Shown here in pieces: positions 7,699-16,788 of a stretch of DNA of 47,712 nt; positions within the stretch are counted from its first letter, which is position 1, and the number at the start of each line of letters is the position of its first letter. The notes below the pieces were generated by a model, which made no database searches, was not told where the DNA came from, and saw nothing but the letters and a program-made list of their open reading frames with translations. The DNA lies in contig NZ_PDWW01000031.1 in assembly GCF_010093445.1 (NCBI RefSeq), forward strand, positions 1 to 47,712, read 5' to 3'. This DNA is from Pseudoxanthomonas japonensis. GTDB lineage: Bacteria; Pseudomonadota; Gammaproteobacteria; Xanthomonadales; Xanthomonadaceae. The translations under genes and the position numbers were made by a program.

Positions 7699-8918
7699 CC
7701 CGGCACGACGACTATTCGCTGCGCCAGACGCTGCCGCCCGACGTGCTGGTCGGCGGCGATGCGGTGTGGAGCCGCTACCGGCGGTACCCGGTATTCGGTC
7801 TGCGCTGGTTGGTGGGTCGCACTCTGCTGTTCTGCAGCATCATCGCGGTGGTTGCCGCGTTCATCGGTGCGGGGACCGGCATCGCGGTGCAGGATCCTGG
7901 GGTCGCGCTGAAAGTGGCGGCCACCCAGTTCGTCGCGTTCAGCCTGATGGCGATGCTGGGGCCGGCACTGGCCACGGCGGTGCGGCACCGGCGCTGGCCC
8001 GTGGCGCGCGAACGCAAGGCGCTGGTGATCGCCGTTTTGGTCGGCATGGTGCTCAGTTTCTTCATCGACCGGGTGGCATCGGCCTACATCCAGCAGTTGA
8101 TGGCGCCCGGCCTGGCCGCGATCGGGCTGAAGCCCACGATGCCGACGCCGGCGCCGCTGGTTCAGGCGATCGGTCTGGCGCTCAACCTGGCCGGGCTGGT
8201 GGTCATCTACGGCCTGTTCGGTGGCGGCCTGGCCTTGCGTGCCTATTTCAGCGAGCGCCAGCGCTGGGATCTGCATCGGCATGCGCAGGCGCTGGGCGAC
8301 CTCGAAAGCCGCGTGCACGAAGCCGACCTGCGCCTGGGCGTGCTGCAGGCGCAGGTGGAGCCGCACTTCCTGTTCAACACACTGGCGTCGGTGCGCGCGC
8401 TGGTGCGTCAGGATCCGGCACAGGCAGAGGCGACGCTGGATGCGCTGGTCGACTTCCTGCGCGCCACCATTCCCAAGCTGCGCGACGACCGCGGCCTGCA
8501 CGCGACACTGGGCCAGCAACTCGACCTCTGCGCGAGCTACCTGGCGCTGATGCAGGTGCGCATGGGTGGGCGGCTGACGTACGCCGTCCGGGCCGATGAT
8601 GGGCTGCGTGCGCTGCCGTTTCCGCCCTCGCTGCTGATCACCCTGGTCGAGAACGCGATCAAGCACGGCATCGAACCGCGTCCAGGCGCCGGTCACGTCG
8701 CGGTGATGGCGGAGCGTGTAGACGAGCGCCTGCGTGTCCGTGTCATCGACGACGGCGCAGGCCTGCAGCCGGGACTGAGCACAGGCGTTGGCCTGGCGAA
8801 CGTGCGCGAACAACTGGCGGCGCGCCATGGTGCCCAGGCAACGTTCTCGTTGACCACGCGCGCGGAAGGACGCGGCGTTTGCGCCGAGATCCAGCTACCG
8901 ATAGGGTCGCCGGCATGA
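7695..8918 (+). CDS. Membrane sensor histidine kinase, LytS/YehU (His_kinase) type
   Basis: The 407-residue protein has an N-terminal membrane region of about four helices (residues ~38-60, 72-92, 110-130, 155-178), a short coiled linker, and a PF06580-type kinase core. The phospho-acceptor is in 'QVEPHFLFNTLASVRAL' and the ATP-binding N box is 'LVENAIKHGIEP', with a G box at 'DDGAGL' and 'GVGLANVREQL'. This family pairs with LytTR regulators. Both junctions overlap by ATGA with the hydrolase before it and the regulator after it, so the three genes are one translational unit. The signal is unknown; no extracellular sensor domain is present, suggesting sensing within the membrane. Confidence 0.9.
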   Translation: MTRHDDYSLRQTLPPDVLVGGDAVWSRYRRYPVFGLRWLVGRTLLFCSIIAVVAAFIGAGTGIAVQDPGVALKVAATQFVAFSLMAMLGPALATAVRHRRWPVARERKALVIAVLVGMVLSFFIDRVASAYIQQLMAPGLAAIGLKPTMPTPAPLVQAIGLALNLAGLVVIYGLFGGGLALRAYFSERQRWDLHRHAQALGDLESRVHEADLRLGVLQAQVEPHFLFNTLASVRALVRQDPAQAEATLDALVDFLRATIPKLRDDRGLHATLGQQLDLCASYLALMQVRMGGRLTYAVRADDGLRALPFPPSLLITLVENAIKHGIEPRPGAGHVAVMAERVDERLRVRVIDDGAGLQPGLSTGVGLANVREQLAARHGAQATFSLTTRAEGRGVCAEIQLPIGSPA

Positions 8919-9676
8919 ATCCGGTCACCGCGCTGATCGCCGAAGACGAAGCCCCGCAACGACGTGCGCTGCAGCAGCAGCTGCGCGCGGCGTGGCCGGA
9001 GCTGGACGTGGTGGCCGTCTGCGAGGACGGCGTGTCCGCGCTGGAAGCCGTCGCGGAACATCGTCCGCAGGTCGCCTTCCTCGATATCCGCATGCCGGGC
9101 GTCAGCGGGCTGGACGTGGCGCGGCAGGTCGTCGCGCAGGGCGGACTGGTCGTCTTCACCACGGCCTACGAGGACTACGCGATCCGTGCGTTCGAGGCCG
9201 GCGCAGCCGATTACCTGCTCAAGCCGGTGCAGGACGCGCGCCTCGAACAGGCAGTGGCGCGCGTGCGCGAACGCCTGGCCGACACGCGTGCGCCGGACCT
9301 GCGCACGTTGATCGACGATCTGGAAGCGCGCCTGCGTCCGCAGGGCGACCGGCTGATCCGCTGGATCACCGCGAGCGTCGGCGACAGCGTGCGCATGATC
9401 GCCATCGACGATGTGCTGTTCTTCCAGGCGCAGGACAAGTACGTGCGCGTAGTCACCGCCGTCGACGAGGCGATCATCCGCATGCCGCTGAAGGAACTGC
9501 TGGGCGGGCTGGATCCGGACGTGTTCTGGCAGGTGCATCGTGGCGTGCTGGTGCGTGTGCAGGCGATCGACCGCGTGCGCAAGGACGAACTCGGCCGCTA
9601 CCAGCTCAGCGTGAAGGGGCGCAACGATGTGCTGCCGGTCAGTGGCGCGTTCCAGCAGCGCTTCCGTGGCATGTAG
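8915..9676 (+). CDS. LytTR-family response regulator
   Basis: This 253-residue regulator has a receiver domain (about 5-118): acidic pocket 'AEDE', phospho-acceptor in 'VAFLDIRMPG', Thr in 'VFTTAYEDYA' and Lys in 'YLLKPV'. A LytTR DNA-binding domain (about 145-253) carries the typical 'DDVLFFQAQDKYVRVVT', 'LKELLGGLDPDVFWQVHRGVLV' and C-terminal 'LPVSGAFQQRF'. LytTR proteins bind direct repeats by a beta fold rather than an HTH. It is the cognate partner of the upstream kinase. The target is not visible; the hydrolase promoter upstream of 6067 is the first candidate. Confidence 0.93.
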   Translation: MNPVTALIAEDEAPQRRALQQQLRAAWPELDVVAVCEDGVSALEAVAEHRPQVAFLDIRMPGVSGLDVARQVVAQGGLVVFTTAYEDYAIRAFEAGAADYLLKPVQDARLEQAVARVRERLADTRAPDLRTLIDDLEARLRPQGDRLIRWITASVGDSVRMIAIDDVLFFQAQDKYVRVVTAVDEAIIRMPLKELLGGLDPDVFWQVHRGVLVRVQAIDRVRKDELGRYQLSVKGRNDVLPVSGAFQQRFRGM

Positions 9677-9681
9677 CGGCG

Positions 9682-10179
9682 TCAGCCGAACAGGTCGTCC
9701 GCTTTTGCCAGCGCGCCTTCCAGTTCCAGCAGGAACTGCTTGGTCGGCAGGCCGCCGCCGAAACCGGTCAGCGAGCCGTCCGCGCCGATCACGCGATGGC
9801 AGGGCAGCACGATCGGCAGCGGATTGCGTCCGTTCGCCGCACCGACCGCGCGCATCGCGGTCGGCTTGCCGACCCGCTGCGCCAGTTGCGCATAGCTGAT
9901 CGTTTCGCCGTAGCCGATGCCGGCCAACGTCATCCATACCGTGCGCTGGAAGTCGGTGCCGCGCGGCGCCAGCGGCAGGTCGAACACCTGGCGTTCCGCT
10001 GCGAAGTATTCGTCCAGTTGCCGGGCCGCCAGGTCGATCAACGCGTGGTCGCCTTCGGTCCATCCGTGCCGGTCGGCAGGGTGCCGGTTGCGCGGGAACT
10101 CGATCGCATGCAGGCCGGCATCGGTCGCGGCGACGGTGAGCAGGCCGACGGGGCTGTCGAGGTGGCGGTAGAGGATCAT
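9682..10179 (-). CDS. ogt: Methylated-DNA-protein-cysteine S-methyltransferase
   Basis: The 165-residue suicide enzyme removes O6-methyl from guanine by transfer to its own cysteine. The active-site motif '[18 protein letters not shown]' is intact, preceded by the helix-turn-helix region '[24 protein letters not shown]' and '[12 protein letters not shown]'. The start ATG 10179 gives [14 protein letters not shown], as expected for Ogt-type proteins. It lies downstream of the Ada-AlkA fusion on the same strand, separated by 83 bp that hold a long REP hairpin, so cotranscription through the hairpin is possible but may be attenuated. It converges with the LytTR gene with only five bases between stops. 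Confidence 0.95.
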   Translation of the reverse strand: MILYRHLDSPVGLLTVAATDAGLHAIEFPRNRHPADRHGWTEGDHALIDLAARQLDEYFAAERQVFDLPLAPRGTDFQRTVWMTLAGIGYGETISYAQLAQRVGKPTAMRAVGAANGRNPLPIVLPCHRVIGADGSLTGFGGGLPTKQFLLELEGALAKADDLFG

Positions 10180-10212
10180 GATCGAGAGGATAGAGGAGCA
10201 ACGTGAGGTTGC

Positions 10213-10277
10213 GTGGGAGCGACGTAAGTCGCGATGGGGTGTCGGTAAAGCCTCATCGCGACTTACGTCGCTCCCAC
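10213..10277. repeat. REP-type perfect inverted repeat (24-bp arms)
   Basis: GTGGGAGCGACGTAAGTCGCGATG (10213-10236; shown as arm, first 20 bases are the family core) is matched exactly by its reverse complement at 10254-10277, around a 17-base loop. Similar GTRGGAGCGNC...GTCGCGA elements are common REP repeats in Xanthomonadaceae and Pseudomonas, mobilised by RAYT transposases. The right arm runs into the 3' end of the Ada-AlkA gene and supplies its last four codons and stop. As RNA it would form a very stable hairpin between alkA and ogt. Confidence 0.9.
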
Positions 10278-11762
10278 GGCCTTCAGGGATTTTGGTGGCG
10301 CCATGCTGCCCTTCCATACATGGATCACCGCATACGCACGCCACGGGCGCCAGGCTTCCGCGCGCGCAGTCAGCGCCTTCGCGGTCATGCGTACGCCATC
10401 GGTCGGTACGGCCTTCTGCAGCACCAGGTCGTCGGCAGGGAACGCGTCCGGATGGCCGAGCGCACGCAGCGCCATGTAGTGCGCGGTCCACGGGCCGATG
10501 CCGGGCAGTGCGACCCAACGCGAGGTGAAATCCTCCAGCGTCCGTTCGGGAAGGAAATCGACGCGACCGTCCAGCAACGCGCGCGACAGGCCGCGGATCG
10601 TGTCGGCACGCGCGCGGGTCAGGCCGATCTCGGCCAGGTCGACATCGACCAGCCGGTCCGGCGTCGGGAATAGGTGCGTCAGTCCCTCCGAGGCCAGCGC
10701 CAGCGGCGTGCCATGCCGCTGCGCCAAGCGTGCGGTCAACGTGCGTGCGGCTGCGACGCTGACCTGCTGGCCGATCACCGCACGCACGGCGATCTCGAAA
10801 CCGTCCCAGCCGCTCGGCAGTCGCAGGCCCGGGCGAGCTTCCAGCAGCGGGCGCAGGCGTGCATCGTCGCCGAGTGCCTGTGCGATGACGTGCGGATCCG
10901 CATCCAGGTCGAACATGCGGCGCAGCCGATGCACGATGTCCAGCAACTGCGCAGGTGCGGCGCCATGCAGTTCCAGCCTGAGCGCGTGCGCATCGCCGCC
11001 CCATGCGCTGACGCGCAGCCAGCCCGGCGCATCGGCGGTGCCGATCACGCGCCGGTAGCTGCGTTCGTCCACGACTTCCACGCCGGGCAGCGCACGTCCG
11101 CGCAGGAAATCCAGCATCGCCGCGAGGTCGTAGGGCGGGCGATACCCCAGTCGCAGCGTCACTCCGTCGTGCGCGGGTGGCACGTCGCGCTTGCGCAGCT
11201 CGCGCGGCGCCATGCGGTACTCCTCGCGGAACGCGGTGTTGAAGCGGGTCAGGCTGCCGAAGCCGGCCGCCAGCGCGACCTGCGTGATCGGCAACGTGGT
11301 TTCGGTCAGCAGCTGCTTGGCGAACAGCAGCCGGCGCGTGCCGTGCACTTCGTTGGGTGTCGCGCCAAGCCGTTCGCTGAAAAGGCGACGCAATTGCCGT
11401 TCGCCCAGGCCGACCTTGTCCGCTAGGTCCGCGAGCGGCGCGTCGACCAGTGCGCCCTGGTCGATCATCTTCAATGCGCGGGCGACGACATCGTCGCCAC
11501 GCCGCCACGCACCGTCGCCTGGCGCGAGTTCCGGGCGACAGCGCAGGCAGGGGCGGAAGCCCGCCGCTTCCGCGGCCGCCGCATGGCGGTAATAGACGAT
11601 GTTCGTCGGCTTCGGCGCAGGGGCCGGGCAAACCGGCCGGCAGTAGATCCGCGTGCTGGTGACGGCGGTGAAGAACAGGCCATCGAAGCGCGCGTCGCGG
11701 CTCAGCCGCGCCTGTTCGCAGACGCGCGGATCGGGCAGGGCGGAGGTGTCGACGGCGGGCAT
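10263..11762 (-). CDS. Ada-AlkA fusion: adaptive-response regulator / 3-methyladenine DNA glycosylase II
   Basis: The 499-residue protein combines two functions of alkylation repair. Residues ~15-85 are the Ada metal-binding domain with four cysteines (YCRPVCP and [10 protein letters not shown]), which takes methyl from phosphotriesters. Residues ~95-195 are an AraC-type HTH region ('[21 protein letters not shown]', '[28 protein letters not shown]'). Residues ~205-315 are the AlkA N-terminal domain, then the HhH-GPD glycosylase: '[17 protein letters not shown]', hairpin '[18 protein letters not shown]' and catalytic Asp in 'PADDLVLQ'. The C-terminus after '[11 protein letters not shown]' is extended; its final VGAT and stop come from the REP arm. 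It is probably self-activating on methylation and controls ogt downstream. Confidence 0.93.
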   Translation of the reverse strand: MPAVDTSALPDPRVCEQARLSRDARFDGLFFTAVTSTRIYCRPVCPAPAPKPTNIVYYRHAAAAEAAGFRPCLRCRPELAPGDGAWRRGDDVVARALKMIDQGALVDAPLADLADKVGLGERQLRRLFSERLGATPNEVHGTRRLLFAKQLLTETTLPITQVALAAGFGSLTRFNTAFREEYRMAPRELRKRDVPPAHDGVTLRLGYRPPYDLAAMLDFLRGRALPGVEVVDERSYRRVIGTADAPGWLRVSAWGGDAHALRLELHGAAPAQLLDIVHRLRRMFDLDADPHVIAQALGDDARLRPLLEARPGLRLPSGWDGFEIAVRAVIGQQVSVAAARTLTARLAQRHGTPLALASEGLTHLFPTPDRLVDVDLAEIGLTRARADTIRGLSRALLDGRVDFLPERTLEDFTSRWVALPGIGPWTAHYMALRALGHPDAFPADDLVLQKAVPTDGVRMTAKALTARAEAWRPWRAYAVIHVWKGSMAPPKSLKAVGAT

Positions 11763-11811
11763 GTGCGCAGGCTAGCACCGGCCCCGTGCACGAACTCGCC
11801 GTTTCCGGACA

Positions 11812-13077
11812 TCAATGCGCGGGGGGCGTCCGCGGCGTCAGTACGGGCGCGAACACGTCGGCCGAACCGTCGTTGCGTGCCGGCGTGACGCCCAGCAGCT
11901 TCGCCAGCAGCGGATAGACATCGACGTTGTCGAACGCGGGCAGCCTGGCGCCGCGACGGAAGCTCGGGCCGGCGGCCAAGAACACCGCGCGCATCGACGG
12001 CAGCGCATTGTCGTAACCGTGCGAACCCCGGTTCAGGCGGTCCTTAGGCGTGCGCGCCAGCTGTTCGGCGGGCAGCGCGTTCCAGCCCTCGTCGAACTGG
12101 CAGACGATCGCCGGCACGCGCGGATGCACGCCGTAATGCCAGCGGGCCGGCAGGTCCTGCTTGCGCCAGCATTCGTAGTGGTCGTGGCGGCCGAGCAGGC
12201 GCTGCGCAGTGGACGCTTCATGGCCCGCGCGCGGATTGAAGCCGATCACCTGACCCGTGCTCACCGCTTCGGCCTGTTCGATCGTGGCCATGTCCTCGAT
12301 CGCGATGTACTGGTCCGGTTGCACCGGCGCCATGCCGTGGTCGGAGACCACGACGATGTCGGTCGATGCCCGCAGTCCACGCGCGTCCAGTGCCTGCACG
12401 ATGCGCCCGATGGCGGCGTCCACTTCGCGGATCGCAGCCTGCGTCTCCGGTGCCTCCGGGCCCTTCTCGTGGCCGACGTTGTCGACGCGTTCGATGTACA
12501 GCGCCGCCAGGTGCGGGCGCGTGGCCGGCGGTTCGGTCATCCAGGCCGCCACCTGGTCGGCGCGCGCGGCGGAATCGATCTCCGGCGAGTACGGCTTCCA
12601 GCGCGTGGGTCGCAGGCCTTCGATCGGCGCGGCATTGCCCGGCCACGCCCAGATGGCGGTGCGCAGACCGGCCTTGCCGGCGGTGTTCCAGATCGGCTCG
12701 GCCTGCCACCAGCGCGCATCCGCGCCGGCGGCCTTGTCGGCCACCTTGAAACCGCCCACGGTCTCGTCGCGCATGCTGTTGTGGATGATGCCGTGGCGGT
12801 CCGGGCGCAGGCCGGTGACCAGGGTGAAGTGGTTCGGGAACGTCAGCGCCGGGTAGGAGGGATTCATCCAGTCGGCCCGCACGCCGTCGCGCGCGAGCGC
12901 ATCCAGAACGGGGGTGTTGCCGCGGCCCAGGGCGCTGGCCGGCAGGCCGTCGACGGAGATCAGGACGACGCTGTGCGGTGCGGGCGGCGTCGTGGAGGGA
13001 GCGGAGGGGGTGGTGGTGCAGCCGGCCGCCCATAGCAGGACGGCCAGCACCGTCACCCTGACCAATGGCAGGCGCAT
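11812..13077 (-). CDS. Ectonucleotide pyrophosphatase/phosphodiesterase-type lipoprotein
   Basis: This 421-residue protein has a lipoprotein signal (MRLPLV..., lipobox 'LWAAGC') and an alkaline-phosphatase-superfamily NPP domain. Metal and nucleophile motifs are present: 'LISVDGLPASAL' (first Asp), 'NPSYPALTFPNHFTLVTGL' (nucleophile Thr and Asn), 'YIERVDNVGHEKGP' (Asp and His), 'VVSDHGM' (Asp-His) and 'NRGSHGYDN' (final His). NPP enzymes cleave phosphodiester or pyrophosphate bonds in nucleotides at the cell surface. A lipid anchor after Cys with no Asp at +2 suggests outer-membrane location facing the periplasm. It diverges from a small SnoaL-like gene. The substrate is not defined by sequence. 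Confidence 0.9.
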   Translation of the reverse strand: MRLPLVRVTVLAVLLWAAGCTTTPSAPSTTPPAPHSVVLISVDGLPASALGRGNTPVLDALARDGVRADWMNPSYPALTFPNHFTLVTGLRPDRHGIIHNSMRDETVGGFKVADKAAGADARWWQAEPIWNTAGKAGLRTAIWAWPGNAAPIEGLRPTRWKPYSPEIDSAARADQVAAWMTEPPATRPHLAALYIERVDNVGHEKGPEAPETQAAIREVDAAIGRIVQALDARGLRASTDIVVVSDHGMAPVQPDQYIAIEDMATIEQAEAVSTGQVIGFNPRAGHEASTAQRLLGRHDHYECWRKQDLPARWHYGVHPRVPAIVCQFDEGWNALPAEQLARTPKDRLNRGSHGYDNALPSMRAVFLAAGPSFRRGARLPAFDNVDVYPLLAKLLGVTPARNDGSADVFAPVLTPRTPPAH

Positions 13078-13134
13078 GCGGTACGGACAGGAGCTGAAAT
13101 CGCGTACAGCTTGGCAGACTCCGGGAACATCCGC

Positions 13135-13656
13135 ATGACACGGTCGCTTCGACTTTCGTCCGCCCTGCTGCTGGCCTGCGTCATCGCCCCGGTCCATGCG
13201 GTCGCACCCGAGGATATCCGCAAGGCCGAATGCGCCGTCTGGCAGCGTGAACTGGACTTCGCCCGCTCGGTTGCCGAGCACGATGCCGTCGCGTTCGCCG
13301 AACACCTGCATCCGGACGCCGCGTTCGGCGTCAGCGGCAAGCCGACCCGCGGCCGCGAGGCGATCACCCGCGAGTGGGCCGGCCTGATCGATGGCACTGC
13401 GCTGGTCCTGCGCTGGTATCCCGCCGTCGTCACCCTGGGGGGCGACGGCCGTACCGCCTATTCCAGCGGTCCGGCGCTGTACGAGGACCCGAAGACCGGG
13501 GCCATGCGGCTGGGGCGCTTCGGCTCGGTCTGGCAGCGCGGCGATGACGGCGTCTGGCGCGTGCTGTTCGACGATGGCATCCCGCCGCAACCGGCCGACG
13601 CCGCGGCCGTGCAGCGCTTCCGCGACGGCGAGGGTGCCGCCTGTCCCGCTGCCTGA
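13135..13656 (+). CDS. Exported SnoaL/NTF2-like protein (DUF4440 type)
   Basis: A 173-residue exported protein: Sec signal about 1-22 (APVHA-V), then a single NTF2-like cone fold recognised by 'KAECAVWQRELDFARSVAEHD', 'HLHPDAAFG', 'GREAITREWAGLI', 'SSGPALYED' and 'GRFGSVWQRGDDGVWRVLFDDG'. Members often act as small-molecule isomerases or binding proteins, but no catalytic pair can be assigned here. ATG 13135 follows the family length; a TTG 24 bases upstream is less likely. It diverges from the phosphodiesterase lipoprotein with 57 bp between starts, too short for two separate long control regions. Confidence 0.8.
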   Translation: MTRSLRLSSALLLACVIAPVHAVAPEDIRKAECAVWQRELDFARSVAEHDAVAFAEHLHPDAAFGVSGKPTRGREAITREWAGLIDGTALVLRWYPAVVTLGGDGRTAYSSGPALYEDPKTGAMRLGRFGSVWQRGDDGVWRVLFDDGIPPQPADAAAVQRFRDGEGAACPAA

Positions 13657-13711
13657 GGCCGGCCTAAACGCAGGGCGTTGCCGGGGTACCACCCGCAGGC
13701 GGGAGGCGTAT

Positions 13712-13729
13712 CGTGAAGTCACATTCACG
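13712..13729. promoter_or_regulatory. Short inverted repeat upstream of the plug-like exported protein
   Basis: CGTGAA (13712-13717) and TTCACG (13724-13729) form a perfect 6-bp dyad with a six-base centre, 14 bases before the next start codon. Its position overlaps the likely transcription start, so it could be an operator or simply a small 5' hairpin. No regulator is indicated. Confidence 0.3.
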
Positions 13730-13743
13730 CCCGGGAGCCGCCC

Positions 13744-14085
13744 ATGAAATGCCTTCCCCTGATGCTGGCCTTGGCGGTCAGCTTGGCCGCCGCGACTGCG
13801 CAGGCGCAGACCGCCCCCGAACCGGCCCCGACCCCCGCGCCGGCCGTTGCAGAGCAAACGCAGACGGCGGCTTCCGACGCGCAGACGCCCGTGGCGGCCG
13901 TCGAAAAGAAGCGCCTGTCCGACGAAAACTGCCTGCGCCACACCGGCAGCCGCATCACCCAGCGCGACGGCAAGCCACGCTGCACCGGTCAGCCGGGCCG
14001 TGTCTACAGCAAGGACGACATCGACAGCACCGGTCACACCAACCTGGCCGATGCGTTGCGTGCGCTCGACCCGGCGCTGAACTGA
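13744..14085 (+). CDS. Small exported protein resembling the start of a TonB-receptor plug
   Basis: This 113-residue protein has a clear Sec signal (1-21, AQAQ) and a Pro/Ala/Thr-rich linker (22-50). The remaining ~60 residues hold two cysteines (NCLRHTG and PRCTG, probably disulfide-bonded) and end with 'YSKDDIDSTGHTNLADALRALDPAL'. That ending strongly resembles the opening of TonB-receptor plugs (typically ...TGSRI...ysredIerTGattvaeaLrrlP). Even 'TGSRIT' matches the segment before the plug. No barrel follows: the stop is clean and the next gene is on the opposite strand. GGGAG at 13733-13737 serves as ribosome site. Function unknown. Confidence 0.8.
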   Translation: MKCLPLMLALAVSLAAATAQAQTAPEPAPTPAPAVAEQTQTAASDAQTPVAAVEKKRLSDENCLRHTGSRITQRDGKPRCTGQPGRVYSKDDIDSTGHTNLADALRALDPALN

Positions 14086-14100
14086 TCCCCGTCGTGTGAG

Positions 14101-14129
14101 CCGCCTCGCGCGCGATGCGCGGGAGGCGG
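14101..14129. terminator. Hairpin between converging genes
   Basis: CCGCCTC (14101-14107) pairs with GAGGCGG (14123-14129), with further GCGC pairs inside. It lies in the 49-bp gap between the converging stops at 14085 and 14135. No T-run follows on either strand, so termination is only a possibility. Confidence 0.4.
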
Positions 14130-14134
14130 GCGAC

Positions 14135-14869
14135 TCAGCAATCGTCGGAGCGACCTGCGGCGTAGCGCAGCCCGCGCGCCAGTTGGGCGAGGACGTTCTC
14201 GTTCGCGTAGACCTTCGCGTCGTGCCCGAGCCCGGTGTACCAGCTGCGGCCACCGTCGAAGGCATGGCACCACGTGATCGGGTGATCGTCGCCCATCTCT
14301 CCGCCGTCGTACTCGCGCTCGTCCACCGTGGCGACGACGTGCACGCGAGGTCGCGGATTCGCACGGTAGTTGTAGAGCTCATCGGTGATCGGCCAGCGCG
14401 TGTCGACCGGCTTGCCGTCGCGCTCGGGCTGCACATGCGTGGCCTGCACTCCCGGCGGATGGTTCTTGAAGTAGGCGCCGACCAGTCGTCCGTACCACGG
14501 CCAGTCGTATTCGGTATCCGCTGCGGCATGCACGCCGACGAAACCGCCACCGCCGCGGATGAAGCCTTCCATCGCCGCCTGCTGCGCTTCGTCCAGCACG
14601 TCGCCGGTGGTACTGGCGAACACCACCACGCGGTAGCGTGCCAGGTTGCCGACGGTGAAGACCTTCGCATCCTCGGTATGGTCGGCCACCATGCCGGCCT
14701 CACCCGCCAGCGTCTTCAACGTCGCCACGGCGGTGGGAATGGCGTCGTGGCGGAAGCCTGCCGTCTTGGTGAAGACCAGCACGCGCTCGGGTGGCGCGGC
14801 GGATGCCGGCGGCATCAGCGGCAGGCTGGCGAGCGCCAGGGCGGCGGCGACGGTGCGGAAGGCATTCAT
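14135..14869 (-). CDS. Exported ThuA-like protein
   Basis: A 244-residue exported protein with a Sec signal (1-24, ASA-APP) and a ThuA domain (glutamine-amidotransferase-like fold): '[16 protein letters not shown]', '[51 protein letters not shown]', '[22 protein letters not shown]'. The domain was named from trehalose/maltose utilisation loci and is common in exported sugar-related proteins. No sugar genes lie near, so the substrate is unknown. It diverges from hutU across ~107 bp. '[16 protein letters not shown]' near the C-terminus is the most conserved family block. Confidence 0.85.
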   Translation of the reverse strand: MNAFRTVAAALALASLPLMPPASAAPPERVLVFTKTAGFRHDAIPTAVATLKTLAGEAGMVADHTEDAKVFTVGNLARYRVVVFASTTGDVLDEAQQAAMEGFIRGGGGFVGVHAAADTEYDWPWYGRLVGAYFKNHPPGVQATHVQPERDGKPVDTRWPITDELYNYRANPRPRVHVVATVDEREYDGGEMGDDHPITWCHAFDGGRSWYTGLGHDAKVYANENVLAQLARGLRYAAGRSDDC

Positions 14870-14976
14870 GGCCGGATTCTGCCACGCGGGCCATCGCGCA
14901 CCGCAGCATGGCCATCGCTCGCGCCGGATGGGGCCTGGCGCCGATAATGGCGGCCAATCTGCATCTGGAACCCGCC

Positions 14977-16644
<1,668 letters not shown>

Positions 16645-16730
16645 GCGGAGGCGCCCGACGCAGCGTGGACCCGCGCGCGGGACGGCTGCCGCCGCCGTGA
16701 TCGGCCGCGCCCAGGTGGTCCGCAGGCCGT

Positions 16731-16759
16731 CTGGAAAAGAGCGAACTACGCGTTACACT
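16731..16759 (+). promoter_or_regulatory. Possible promoter for the exported coiled-coil protein
   Basis: TACACT at 16754-16759 matches the -10 consensus at four of six positions, with CTGGAA at 16731-16736 as a weak -35 at 17-bp spacing. GGGGAG precedes the ATG at 16789. This is the only AT-richer patch in the gap. Confidence 0.35.
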
Positions 16760-16788
16760 CCCGGCGTCGATACGCGCTGGGGAGCGCC

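Noticed and set aside
13078..14703. Extension of the phosphodiesterase ORF to 963 residues
   Set aside because: The upstream part is out of frame with the ThuA gene and antisense to two exported proteins; a lipoprotein signal marks the true start at 13077.
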